Below, in pieces: positions 1 through 8,635 of a DNA stretch of 64,000 bases (its first letter is position 1; the number at the start of each line of letters is the position of its first letter). Both the position numbers and the translations under genes were made by a program. Where the stretch lies: assembly GCA_900551615.1 (NCBI GenBank), contig URWN01000005.1, positions 1 to 64,000 of the forward strand, in the 5' to 3' direction. The notes under the pieces are model-generated. The model was given only the letters and a program-made list of their open reading frames with translations. It made no database searches and was not told where the DNA came from. This DNA is from an uncultured Clostridium sp. GTDB taxonomy: Bacteria; Bacillota; Clostridia; TANB77; CAG-508.

Positions 1-91
1 AGGACGAAATCTCAAATATATATAATTACCCAAGGGGAAGAGGGTGCCACACAAATAATAACTTTACGGACTGTGAATTGTAACTTTAGTT

Positions 92-1042
92 TTACTGTTC
101 ACTAAAATCGCTCATATTATAATTTTGATACTCTATTTTATACCCAGAAAAATCAGGTACTTTTACATCGTCATCACTTACAATATCAAAATCATATTTA
201 TATTTTTCAATAACATCACTTTCTTTTTTTACAATTTCAGTACCAGTAATATATGACCTTGAACCACCTCTATTTATTTCCCTGATTACAAGTCCAGTCT
301 CTTTGTCTAGCCATACTTCCCAACTATTTCTCTTATCAAACTTATCTCTTAATATATAATACTCTTTATTAGAATCATACGAATCTGAGGTTATAGACAT
401 CAAAAAAGTTTTTCCTAAATTTGCATAAATTGATTTTCTTTCTTCTAATGAAAATCTGTCAAATTTGATATTTTCTTCTTTATTAAGTATTTTTGAAATA
501 TCTCCTTTATATATTGTAACTGTTTTTTCTTTTTCGTTTACTATCTTTTTTTCATCACTTCCCACTTCACCATATTCCGCTGAAATAAGTTCTTTTCCGT
601 CATCTGAATATATTTCTCTTGTTATTTTATATTTTCCATCCTTATAATATGTTTTTGAAACAGATGCACTATTTTCTCCAGCACTTTCTTGTTTCTCACA
701 ATAATAATTTTGTGATTTCAAACTTTTTTCGGCTTTTCCCATTATATTCGAAATTTTTATAAATTTTATTAAATATGCTAAAATTAAAATTATTACTATA
801 AGTCCAATTGCAATTAATATTGATTTTACTCTACTTTTAGTTCTTACTTTTCTTAAATAATCTATTTCTTTTTGTTGCATTTTTTCATTTAGTTTATTAT
901 CTTCTAAAATCTCATTTAATTTTTCTTTACAATCTATGCATTCTTTCAAATGATTTTCTACTAATTTTTTAGACTCATCATTTAAAGTTTTATCAACATA
1001 CCCAAATAATAAATCTTCAACTATTTTACATTCAATTTTCAT
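92..1042 (-). CDS. Anti-sigma factor, zf-HC2 type, membrane anchored
   Basis: This 316-residue protein is the probable membrane-bound inhibitor of the ECF sigma factor encoded just upstream. The N-terminus shows the zinc-finger anti-sigma pattern: Cys-5, then HLKECIDC around residues 32-39 (H-x3-C-x2-C). One hydrophobic helix follows at about residues 73-93, then an extracytoplasmic domain of roughly 220 residues that I do not recognise. The start at 1042 has an AGGAGG ribosome binding site and overlaps the end of the sigma gene by 11 bases, so translation is coupled. The external domain presumably senses an envelope signal; that is inference from the family architecture. Confidence 0.8.
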   Translation of the reverse strand: MKIECKIVEDLLFGYVDKTLNDESKKLVENHLKECIDCKEKLNEILEDNKLNEKMQQKEIDYLRKVRTKSRVKSILIAIGLIVIILILAYLIKFIKISNIMGKAEKSLKSQNYYCEKQESAGENSASVSKTYYKDGKYKITREIYSDDGKELISAEYGEVGSDEKKIVNEKEKTVTIYKGDISKILNKEENIKFDRFSLEERKSIYANLGKTFLMSITSDSYDSNKEYYILRDKFDKRNSWEVWLDKETGLVIREINRGGSRSYITGTEIVKKESDVIEKYKYDFDIVSDDDVKVPDFSGYKIEYQNYNMSDFSEQ

Positions 1043-1523
1043 CTTTCCTTACCTCCTTTAATTTTTGTTTAGCCCTATAAAATGTAACTCTTGCCCAATT
1101 AGGTGTTTTTCCTAAAACTTCTCCAATTTCAATAAAACTCAAATTTCCTGTTATTCTTAAATAAACCACTTCTCTTGATTTTTCATCTAACTTTTGTAAG
1201 TCCTTAAAAAGTCTTATTTTATCATCATTGTCACAAATAATATCTTCTAATGTTTTTGTATCTTCTATTTCTTCATTAATTTCTTCAATTGATACATTTT
1301 TTCGTGATTTTTTCTTTAATTCTTTATACCATAAATATTTTGCAATTTGGCATAACCACACTGATACTTTGCAGTTTCCTTTGAATTTTGTTATTTCTTT
1401 TACTGCAATTGCAAAAGTTTCTTGTGTTAATTCTTCTGATATATCTGCGTTACCTGTTAGGCAGAATAGATATTTATATACTGCATTTGAGTGTTGTTTA
1501 TATATTTTTTCAATATTCTGCAT
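1032..1523 (-). CDS. ECF-type RNA polymerase sigma factor
   Basis: A 163-residue sigma-70 family protein of extracytoplasmic-function size. Region 2 is visible at about residues 8-70 (HSNAVYKYLFCLTGN, ELTQETF, WLCQIAKYLWY) and region 4 at about 108-158 (SREVVYLRITGNLSFIEIG, then NWARVTFYRAKQKL as the recognition helix). There is nothing between them resembling region 3, as expected for ECF factors. It is followed directly by its likely anti-sigma factor. Function in transcription initiation is clear; the regulon is unknown, and whether it activates its own promoter cannot be told from the window. Confidence 0.88.
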   Translation of the reverse strand: MQNIEKIYKQHSNAVYKYLFCLTGNADISEELTQETFAIAVKEITKFKGNCKVSVWLCQIAKYLWYKELKKKSRKNVSIEEINEEIEDTKTLEDIICDNDDKIRLFKDLQKLDEKSREVVYLRITGNLSFIEIGEVLGKTPNWARVTFYRAKQKLKEVRKDEN

Positions 1524-1600
1524 AACATTTTCCTCCTTTCACTTTATTAGTGTGTTTTTTTGATAAAATATTACAACTTTTTTCATAATTTAGCAAATAA

Positions 1601-1655
1601 AAATATCCTTTTAAAAACTGCACTACTTAAAACAGTTTAATTTAAAAGGATATTT
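1601..1655 (-). terminator. Intrinsic terminator after the L,D-transpeptidase gene
   Basis: Perfect 15-bp arms at 1601-1615 and 1641-1655 enclose a loop containing a smaller aactg/cagtt pairing. On the minus strand the stem is followed by a T-rich stretch. It lies immediately downstream of the gene ending at 1664. Confidence 0.8.
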
Positions 1656-1663
1656 AAAATCTT

Positions 1664-2197
1664 TTATTTTATTTCTATTATATTAATTTTAGTATTTTTA
1701 TCTATATTGTTAACTAATTTTTCCATATCTTTTTTATTTATTGAAACACACCCATGTGTTGCTGTATTGTTACTGCAATGCAAGAATATTGCACTTCCTT
1801 TATTAGGAATATTTGTTGGATTGCTTTTTATTTCTACCAAATATTCATATTGAATTGGATAATCTATTAAATGTTCCGCACTATTCCAATCTTTTTCTAC
1901 TTTAGTTACATCAACTAATTTATTATAATATATAGAATTGCTATCATCTACCCAATACATATCTGAACTTATTTTAGTATAATCATAATTTTTATTAAAA
2001 ATCTTATCATGTGTTCCTAATAATAAACCCAAATCAAATTTACCAATAGGTGTACAATCATCACCTTCTTGTTTATTTGATATTAACCCATTTTTTCCAA
2101 TAAATGCAGATACTTCCAATGCACACTTAGGGAATTTTAAAATTGCCTTGTCTGAACTAATTAAAACCGTAATTTCATTATCTATCATATTCTTCAT
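1664..2197 (-). CDS. L,D-transpeptidase (YkuD fold)
   Basis: The C-terminal half carries the YkuD active-site signature: FLHC at about residue 139, then THGCVSI with the catalytic Cys in HGC. The family forms 3-3 peptidoglycan cross-links or attaches proteins to peptidoglycan. I see no signal peptide or membrane segment, which is unusual for an enzyme acting on the wall. The start is placed at the ATG at 2197 with AAGGAAG just upstream; a TTG at 2212 is the alternative. The reading frame overlaps the end of the M14 peptidase gene, so the two are probably co-translated. Length, about 177 residues, fits a minimal YkuD domain. Confidence 0.8.
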   Translation of the reverse strand: MKNMIDNEITVLISSDKAILKFPKCALEVSAFIGKNGLISNKQEGDDCTPIGKFDLGLLLGTHDKIFNKNYDYTKISSDMYWVDDSNSIYYNKLVDVTKVEKDWNSAEHLIDYPIQYEYLVEIKSNPTNIPNKGSAIFLHCSNNTATHGCVSINKKDMEKLVNNIDKNTKINIIEIK

Positions 2198-3543
2198 TTT
2201 CTTCCTTTTCAATATTTTGTAAAGATTTAATTTTTTTTGAAAATTCTTTATAAATTATGTCTTGAACTCCAGTTAACATTTCATACTTAACATCAGGCTC
2301 ATATTTTTTAATTACTTGATAAGTAGCTTCTGAAATCATTTGAGCAATGCTTGCAACATCTAAAGTGTATTTAACTGCATCTAAATTAGAGTTTATAGCA
2401 TTTGTATAATTTCCTTTAATATCTCCATATGGTGCAATTGGATTCCCTCCCATACCTGAAAGTTCTATAAGCAAGTTCTGCGGATAATTAAGTCTAAAAA
2501 TATCATTACTAGATGTTGCGCTAGATTCCTTAGTATAAATATTATATTTTGAATTTTCTCTTCTATTATTACCATTTTCATCAAATCCTGTATTTTTATA
2601 AGTTTTATCTTGATAAGTTTTTGCTAACATATAATTAGTTATTTGTTTCTTTACTATATCTTCTTTATTAATTTTCATTCCCTCAGGTATTGTTGATGGT
2701 CTTTGAAATATAAGTCCACCTGTACTATGATAATTTATATAAGCAAATAATTTTCCACGTCCTTGTAATGAATCTAATAAATTAGTAATCGCCAATGTTT
2801 CTTTTTCAACTTTAAATCCCTTTTCTTTATCAAACGGACAATTTATTGGCCCAGGATGTGAAATATTTAAATTATTATGCCTCCTAGCTTCCATATATAT
2901 ATCTTCATCATTAAAAATCTTAGATATTTTTGGATTATAACTTGAATTTGCCTGTATATCTACACCATTTGCATTTGCACTCCATATATGTAAACAATTT
3001 TTAGGTAAATCTGGATATTTTTCAAAAATTTCTTTTAATGAATTTTTTATATTTTCATATTCATTAGGAATACACGTATAATCAATATTTTCAAACATTT
3101 TTAAATGTTCTTTTTCAATATTCTCATTGATATCATCATTTTTATAAGCAATATAATATTTTTTAGCAATTTTTTCAGCTTCTTCTTGTGACATTTCCCT
3201 AGGTATTAATTTTCTTATTGCATAAGATGAAATTAAATAACCTTCTGGATTAAGCATTGGAATTAAATGCAACCTGAATTCTTTTAAAATACTATTCCAA
3301 TTTTGAGGATTATTATTTATACCACTCATTAATTTTAACACAAAATCTGTTGTAATTATTTCACTTCCATGTGTCGCTCCGAGTAATTACTACATCATTA
3401 TTTCCATTACCCACTGCAAAATGCCTTATTGGTAAACCATATTCTGTTTTACCCAAATCATTTAATTCTATAAAATTTTTATTTTCAACCAAATTGTCTA
3501 ATTTTTCATTTACTTGTTTATAGTCTAAAATGATATTTTTCAA
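2178..3543 (-). pseudogene. M14 zinc carboxypeptidase, interrupted by a single-base frameshift
   Basis: Two reading frames, 3543-3361 and 3341-2178, join into one M14-family metallopeptidase of about 454 residues if one base is removed near 3382 (minus-strand context ACTCGGAGCG, read as ACTGGAGCG). The restored frame gives the zinc ligand motif ATHGSE exactly at the break. The downstream part has the third ligand in NYHSTGG and the catalytic Glu in LIELSGMGGNP. The family removes C-terminal residues, often from peptidoglycan peptides, and the adjacent L,D-transpeptidase supports a wall role. No signal peptide is visible. The start is TTG (3543). Without the correction, the product lacks its metal site, so this is either a fresh pseudogene or a consensus error. 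Confidence 0.8.
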
Positions 3544-3657
3544 ACTTTTTTCATCTCCTATTGCCTAAAAATATAATAAACATAGTATAAAACCAATTAT
3601 GGAAATTGTCAAGTAAAGAAAAAGAAGCCTAAAACATTAAGCATCTTTTAAAATATA

Positions 3658-6345
3658 TTATATGTTATCATTTCTAATAGTTTCTATAATATTTTGTTTA
3701 TTTATCTTACTCATAGAATATTTCATAATAATACCAATAACAACAGCTACAAATATAACTGCAACAGCAATTGCCTTATATGGTAAAACATAATCCATTT
3801 CCATGCTATTTTTAAATACATTATACATACCATAAGATAACACCAATCCAATTGGAATACCAATAACCAAAGATTTAACACCATAGAAAATGCTCTCTAA
3901 TCTAATCATTCTATTAAATTCTTTTTTGGTCATTCCTATTGATTTAAGCATTGCAAATTCTTTTTTTCTTAAATTCATATTTGTTGTTATAGTATTGAAA
4001 ATGTTCGTTATTCCAATTAAAGTAATTACTCCAATAAATCCGTATAAGAATATTGAGATAACTAATACAACTGCATTTTCTGCTCTAACTGATTCTTCCA
4101 AATTAAATGAATTCAAATTAGAATCAATAAGATTATTATCTTTTTTATATTGTTCAACTTCCGCATCTAATTTATCAGCATCATTTGATTGTGCACATAA
4201 AGTTGCTGATATGTATCCAGTTTTATTTATAAAATCTTCACTTACAATAAAATATGCATTAGTATTATATAAATTTTCAACGCCATTTGGTCTTTCTTCT
4301 GTTTTGGCTACTATTTTGATGTTATACTCTTTATCATTTATTTTTCCTGTAACAGTATCTCCCTTTTTCCAAGTGTACATGCTACCTTGAATTTTCTTTC
4401 CTTTTTCATCCAAATTGATATTGTTATCAATTAAAATTGCTCCATCTTTGTATGTTTCATAATCTCCACCTATCTTTTTCAAATATGCATCATACGCATT
4501 TTTGCTTAATGAAATAATATTTACATTATCTATTTGTTCTTGGTTTGAATTTGACTCTGAATATCTTGCTTTAATATTTTTTCCATATTCAGTTAATTCT
4601 GCTTTATGTTTTTCATCCATATTCATTTCAAATGTATTGGTTTTATTTATTGATACATCTCCTACATCTGGTAAATTTGATATGTCTGTTAACATTTTTA
4701 AATTTTCTGCTTGTTCTTTCGCAAATTCTTCTGTATCTTCAGGTGATGCAGTTGTGTATGCATATACTACATAATTATAATTTCTTTCTGTGTAATATGA
4801 ATTTGACATTTTGAATCCGTATTGTATAAAACTTGATATTGCAATAAATATTACTACGCTGACAATTATAGATATTACTGTTGTTCTATATTTTTTCTTG
4901 CTTCTTTTTAAGTTTTTGTATGCTATTTCTCCACCTGTTTTAAATATTTTCGTTATGATTTTTGGACATTTTATTTTTTTAGCCTTTAATTTCACATCTT
5001 CTGAACTTCTTATTGCTTCAATTGGTGTTATTTTTGATGCCTTTTTAGCAGACCTTCTACAAGATAGCCATATGGTTACAATTGATACAATTATACTTAC
5101 AACTATTGCAGTCCATGATATTCCATATGTTAGTAAAGTCCCACTTGATACATAATCTTTTAATATGTAATTTACTACATTTACTAATATATAAATTGCA
5201 AATATTCCACTTAAAATTCCTAGAGGTATTCCTATAATTCCTAATATAAAGCCTTCAAAATAAACACTTTTTTTGATTTGTTTTTTTGTTGCTCCAATGC
5301 TTGAAAGCATTCCATATTGTTTTAATCTTTCTGTTATTGATATTGCAAACCCATTTCTAATAACAAATACACTTGATACTAGAACAATTCCCATTATGAA
5401 TGCTCCTAGTCCATAAATTGTCTTTAGTGTTTCATCATCTAAGCTTGCCCCTTGATATGCTAATAATTCTTTATTTATTTTTATCTTATATTTATAACTT
5501 TTATATGTTTTATCTAACCCGCTAACTCTATTAAAATCATTTTCTTTTGTTCCAGATTTTGCGATTACCATTTGGTTTATGCTTTCTGTATTTTTTACAT
5601 AATCATTTGGTTTTGAATATAGAACTGCTATATTTGCTTTTTTATTTATTGTTTGCATTTTTGTAATAACTGTAAACCAGTCTGCTTCATAAGGTTCAAT
5701 TGCAACAGTTGGTCTTTCTAGTATTCCAACTATTTTATATGTTTTTGAAGTTACGTTAACAATTTCATTTTCAGTTGTTTGTTCTGTTCCATCTGTTTTT
5801 TTGATTTGTTCTTCATCATAATAATTAGCATTTTGATTTTCTAAAGTTCCTTTTAATTCTCCAACATTTAATGTTACAGTATCTCCAACTTTGCAATTTG
5901 TCTTAAATTTTTCATTTATTCTAGTTGAAATTGCAAGTTCACTATCATTTTCTGGTAATCTACCATCTTTTATATTTATAGCCATATTATTTAAAAACTT
6001 GTCATTCATTGAAATAATATTAACAAGTGGCTTTTCTTCTTCTCCTGTTGATGTTTTTCCATTTGTTAAATAACTATATCCTAATTCTTCTGATAAATAG
6101 TAGTCTTCAATACTTCTATTTTCTTCAATATATTTAAGCTCATCTTTTGGAACATTATAAAAAATTGCATGATAATTTCCTTGACTGTTTTTTGCAGTTT
6201 CTACAAATGTCTTTTGAAAACTTGTTATAAGCCCTGCTACTCCACAGATTAAGGCTGTTGATAAAATAATTCCAATTATGATTACAATTGACCTTTTTTT
6301 ATTTAGCCTTAAATCTTTAACACTTAATTCATTTAAAACTTTCAT
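3658..6345 (-). CDS. ABC transporter permease, FtsX/MacB type
   Basis: An 895-residue permease with two FtsX-like modules. A first helix at about residues 17-37 is followed by a large extracytoplasmic region. Three helices around 310-430 come next, then a second single helix near 495-515, a second external region and three C-terminal helices near 765-885. Both modules contain the conserved cytoplasmic turn (YGMLSSIGATKKQIKKS and FAMLKSIGMTKKEF). Such type VII systems are mechanotransmitters or lipoprotein/peptide exporters rather than classic pumps. Its start codon overlaps the ATPase stop by one base (TAATG), so the two are translationally coupled. Confidence 0.9.
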   Translation of the reverse strand: MKVLNELSVKDLRLNKKRSIVIIIGIILSTALICGVAGLITSFQKTFVETAKNSQGNYHAIFYNVPKDELKYIEENRSIEDYYLSEELGYSYLTNGKTSTGEEEKPLVNIISMNDKFLNNMAINIKDGRLPENDSELAISTRINEKFKTNCKVGDTVTLNVGELKGTLENQNANYYDEEQIKKTDGTEQTTENEIVNVTSKTYKIVGILERPTVAIEPYEADWFTVITKMQTINKKANIAVLYSKPNDYVKNTESINQMVIAKSGTKENDFNRVSGLDKTYKSYKYKIKINKELLAYQGASLDDETLKTIYGLGAFIMGIVLVSSVFVIRNGFAISITERLKQYGMLSSIGATKKQIKKSVYFEGFILGIIGIPLGILSGIFAIYILVNVVNYILKDYVSSGTLLTYGISWTAIVVSIIVSIVTIWLSCRRSAKKASKITPIEAIRSSEDVKLKAKKIKCPKIITKIFKTGGEIAYKNLKRSKKKYRTTVISIIVSVVIFIAISSFIQYGFKMSNSYYTERNYNYVVYAYTTASPEDTEEFAKEQAENLKMLTDISNLPDVGDVSINKTNTFEMNMDEKHKAELTEYGKNIKARYSESNSNQEQIDNVNIISLSKNAYDAYLKKIGGDYETYKDGAILIDNNINLDEKGKKIQGSMYTWKKGDTVTGKINDKEYNIKIVAKTEERPNGVENLYNTNAYFIVSEDFINKTGYISATLCAQSNDADKLDAEVEQYKKDNNLIDSNLNSFNLEESVRAENAVVLVISIFLYGFIGVITLIGITNIFNTITTNMNLRKKEFAMLKSIGMTKKEFNRMIRLESIFYGVKSLVIGIPIGLVLSYGMYNVFKNSMEMDYVLPYKAIAVAVIFVAVVIGIIMKYSMSKINKQNIIETIRNDNI

Positions 6346-7028
6346 TATTTTCCAGTCCTTTCATCTTTAATAATTTTTCCATCATCAATTGTTATAACTC
6401 TATCCGCTTCTAATGCAATTTTTTCATCATGTGTTATAACTATAACAGTTTGATTATATTTTTTATTAGAAAGTCTTAATAATGAAATAATCTCTTCACT
6501 TGCCTTTGAATCCAAATTTCCAGTAGGCTCATCTGCAAGCATCAATGCAGGTTCATTCATCATAGCTCTACCAATAGACACTCTTTGTTGTTGTCCACCT
6601 GATAATTGATTAGGCAAATTATATTTTCTTTTTTCAAGTCCTAAAGTTTTTAATAAATCATTTAATCTTCTTTCATCAACATCTCTGCCATCCAACTTTG
6701 TTGGTAAAGTAATATTTTCTGCCACATTTAAAACAGGTATCAAATTATAAAATTGATAAATCAATCCAATTTGTCTTCTTCTAAAAATAGCAAGATTATC
6801 ATCATTTAAAGTATAAATATCTTTTCCATCTATAAAAACCTTCCCTGATGTCGGTCTATCTACTCCACCAATTAAATGTAATAGTGTAGACTTTCCGCTT
6901 CCACTTGCTCCGATTATCGCTACAAATTCTCCTTTTTGTACAGAAAACGATACATTGTCTACTGCTTTTACTTGATTTTCTCCTTTTCCATAAATTTTGT
7001 TCAAGTTTTCTACCCTTAATATTTCCAT
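6345..7028 (-). CDS. ABC transporter ATP-binding protein, LolD/MacB type
   Basis: A 227-residue nucleotide-binding subunit for the FtsX-type permease that follows. It has Walker A (GASGSGKST), the signature LSGGQQQR, Walker B (LMLADEPTGNLD) and the switch histidine (VITHD). The ATG at 7028 is preferred because GAGGAAG precedes it at normal spacing; a GTG at 7040 is in frame but lacks a proper binding site. The gene has its own promoter with tandem repeats at 7085-7116, and its leader contains a fragment of a dispersed GGGAC repeat. In related bacteria such ATPase/permease pairs usually sit right behind an OmpR-type two-component system; here the only such system is at 25-27 kb. Confidence 0.92.
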   Translation of the reverse strand: MEILRVENLNKIYGKGENQVKAVDNVSFSVQKGEFVAIIGASGSGKSTLLHLIGGVDRPTSGKVFIDGKDIYTLNDDNLAIFRRRQIGLIYQFYNLIPVLNVAENITLPTKLDGRDVDERRLNDLLKTLGLEKRKYNLPNQLSGGQQQRVSIGRAMMNEPALMLADEPTGNLDSKASEEIISLLRLSNKKYNQTVIVITHDEKIALEADRVITIDDGKIIKDERTGK

Positions 7029-7050
7029 ATTCTTCCTCACTTTCTTTTTT

Positions 7051-7073
7051 GTCTCATTGGGGACGCTTTTGCT
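7051..7073. repeat. Partial GGGAC-type dispersed repeat in the ABC operon leader
   Basis: GTCTCATTGGGGACGCTTTT matches the core shared with the other GGGAC-type elements in this window (27.1, 29.3, 39.1, 40.3 and 57.7 kb). It lies between the inferred transcription start (about 7078) and the ATPase start codon. It lacks a full inverted arm. Confidence 0.5.
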
Positions 7074-7084
7074 TTGTTGTATTT

Positions 7085-7116
7085 AGTATAGTTTTTGAAA
7101 GTGACTTTTAGGTGAC
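7085..7116 (-). promoter_or_regulatory. ABC operon promoter with 11-bp-spaced GTCAC direct repeats
   Basis: On the minus strand two GTCAC boxes (7116-7112 and 7105-7101) are spaced exactly 11 bp, one helical turn, and end 10 bp before a TATACT -10 box (7090-7085). There is no good -35 hexamer. Tandem repeats at this spacing in place of the -35 are typical for activators of the OmpR response-regulator family. An inverted GTCAC lies at 7135-7139 on the plus strand. The regulator identity is inferred. Confidence 0.55.
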
Positions 7117-7157
7117 TTTTTTACTATAAATTTTGTCACTTTTGAAATCTTTTAAGA

Positions 7158-7195
7158 ATATAAAAAACTATGGAGACTTTTACATCTCCATAGTT
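7158..7195 (-). terminator. Intrinsic terminator of the HTH/coiled-coil operon
   Basis: Perfect 11-bp arms, 7166-7176 and 7185-7195, with an 8-base loop and a minus-strand T tract at 7165-7162. It lies just past the stop at 7214. Confidence 0.85.
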
Positions 7196-7213
7196 CTAAC
7201 TTTTTATTATGGC

Positions 7214-8086
7214 TTATAGTTGTTCAAATATTTTTTGAACAATTTCTGACTCAAAAACTAAATCATAATTCTGTCCTTGTTTCTGCATTTGTTCAGTTAA
7301 CACCATCAATTTTGCTAGTTGGCGAATCTGCTTTACAGAAAGATTTTCCACTAGTTCATTGTGTATAAGACTATCAAAAACTTCGTCTAATCCAAGTAAT
7401 TCTTCTGCTACCTCTGCTTCTTCTTCTTTGATTTCCCCGTTTTCATAAATGAAAATTGTAACTTTTTCGAGAACTTTTATGTATTCTCGTATTTCATTTA
7501 AGATTTTTTTATTAGTTGATAGTTCCTCGGATTCAGTTATTATTTTTTCATCTATTTCTACTATTTTGGTAAAGATTTCGTCTACTGCTTTCTGCCTTTT
7601 CAGAATTATGCCTTTTAATTCTAATATCTTTTCTTTTTCATTTTCTAATTCGTCAAAAAGTTTCTTTTTGCTAGAAAGTGTGCTCTTATGAGCAACTTCT
7701 TGGTTGCAGATTTCTGTTACTAATGCATTTTCCCGATCTTTAAGTTTTTCTAAACTCCTTTCATCTGACTCTTTTTTGTTTTCTTTCATTACCATTACGT
7801 TTTTCTCCTGCATTTGTCTTCCTTTTTTGTGAAGTTCATTTAATGTTGTCTTGGAAATTTCTTCTTGAGTAACAATGGTAGCAGTATTGTTGCCTCTTTT
7901 TTTACCGTTTTTTTCTAGTTCCCGTCTTATACTTTCTCGTGCTTTCTTTTCAAAATTCTTTTCCATGTATTTCTCTAAATCTTCTTGACTGCATTTATAC
8001 TTTTCTATCAGTTCCTCAATTGTCACCCCTTGTTTGATATAAACCCATATCTGTTTACCTCTTAGTCTTCTTAAATCACTCATCAT
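7214..8086 (-). CDS. Coiled-coil protein with N-terminal HTH-like segment, unknown function
   Basis: I do not recognise this 290-residue protein. Residues about 10-40 (IWVYIKQGVTIEELIEKYKC and onward) look like a helix-turn-helix of the resolvase/homeodomain-like kind. Residues about 95-205 are rich in E, K, L and I in heptad-like order and should form a long coiled coil. The C-terminal 80 residues are acidic. It is co-transcribed with, and overlaps by 11 bases, another small HTH protein. Base composition is visibly less AT-rich than in the neighbouring transporter genes, suggesting a separate origin. It could be a DNA-binding protein of a mobile element, but nothing else of such an element is present. 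Confidence 0.6.
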   Translation of the reverse strand: MMSDLRRLRGKQIWVYIKQGVTIEELIEKYKCSQEDLEKYMEKNFEKKARESIRRELEKNGKKRGNNTATIVTQEEISKTTLNELHKKGRQMQEKNVMVMKENKKESDERSLEKLKDRENALVTEICNQEVAHKSTLSSKKKLFDELENEKEKILELKGIILKRQKAVDEIFTKIVEIDEKIITESEELSTNKKILNEIREYIKVLEKVTIFIYENGEIKEEEAEVAEELLGLDEVFDSLIHNELVENLSVKQIRQLAKLMVLTEQMQKQGQNYDLVFESEIVQKIFEQL

Positions 8087-8426
8087 AGATTTCCTCCGTA
8101 TTTGCTATTGTTGTGTCAATTTTTTCAATTATATTATCTACTTTTTCCAGCATATCTGAAAAATCTTTTTTTAATTCTTCATGTGATATTGCATCTTTCG
8201 GTAATTTTTTTGAAGTACTTTTTATAATATGTGGTTTTTGTGGGACGAAGAGTAATTCGTCTCTCGTTACATGGTTTTCATCTGCAATTTCCTGCAAATG
8301 AAAATAAATGTTTCCAGCAGTCATTCCGTATTTTTTTGCAATATCCTGAATTGACATTCCAGAAGCCCGCAGTTTAATAAATTCTTTTTTCATCAAGCTT
8401 GTCCTTTCTGAATTTTTATTTGCCAT
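8076..8426 (-). CDS. Small HTH DNA-binding protein
   Basis: A 116-residue protein. Residues about 10-45 (KKEFIKLRASGMSIQDIAKK followed by YGMTAGNIYFHL) form a clear helix-turn-helix of the kind found in recombinases and LuxR/homeodomain-like regulators. The remainder is a charged helical tail. The ribosome binding site AAGGAGG is strong. It heads a two-gene operon with a consensus promoter and a perfect 18-bp palindrome in the leader, which it may bind for autoregulation. Specific function unknown. Confidence 0.65.
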   Translation of the reverse strand: MANKNSERTSLMKKEFIKLRASGMSIQDIAKKYGMTAGNIYFHLQEIADENHVTRDELLFVPQKPHIIKSTSKKLPKDAISHEELKKDFSDMLEKVDNIIEKIDTTIANTEEIYDE

Positions 8427-8443
8427 AATTTCCTCCTTTGTTT

Positions 8444-8461
8444 TTCTGGTTACAACCAGAA
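8444..8461. promoter_or_regulatory. Palindromic operator in the leader of the HTH operon
   Basis: TTCTGGTT at 8444-8451 and AACCAGAA at 8454-8461 form a perfect 8-bp inverted repeat with a 2-bp spacer. It lies about 20 bp downstream of the predicted start of transcription and upstream of the ribosome binding site, a good place for an autorepressor. It has no T tract, so it is not a terminator. Confidence 0.55.
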
Positions 8462-8485
8462 TTTTTCTACAATAGTTACATTTCT

Positions 8486-8514
8486 ATTATAGCATATATT
8501 AGCAGCAAAATCAA
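8486..8514 (-). promoter_or_regulatory. Sigma-A promoter of the HTH operon
   Basis: Minus strand: TTGATT at 8514-8509, 17-bp spacer, TATAAT at 8491-8486 preceded by TGC, an extended -10. Transcription should begin near 8479. Confidence 0.75.
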
Positions 8515-8635
8515 CATTATGTAAATAGTGCTTGTTTTGATTGAAAAAAATAGATTTATGCTGCATATTAAGTATAATTTTATTTATAAAATATTAATAA
8601 TATGAACATCTTTATTTAAAACTATTTATTTAAAT

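Noticed and set aside
1..91. Possible structured RNA at the left edge (GGACGAAATC, AAGGGGAAGAGGGTGCC)
   Set aside because: The sequence is cut by the window edge and matches no riboswitch core I can name.
4811..5155. Plus-strand open frames opposite the ABC permease and other long minus-strand genes
   Set aside because: They are shadows in AT-rich DNA: leucine/isoleucine/serine-rich, without ribosome binding sites or family motifs, and fully inside well-supported genes.
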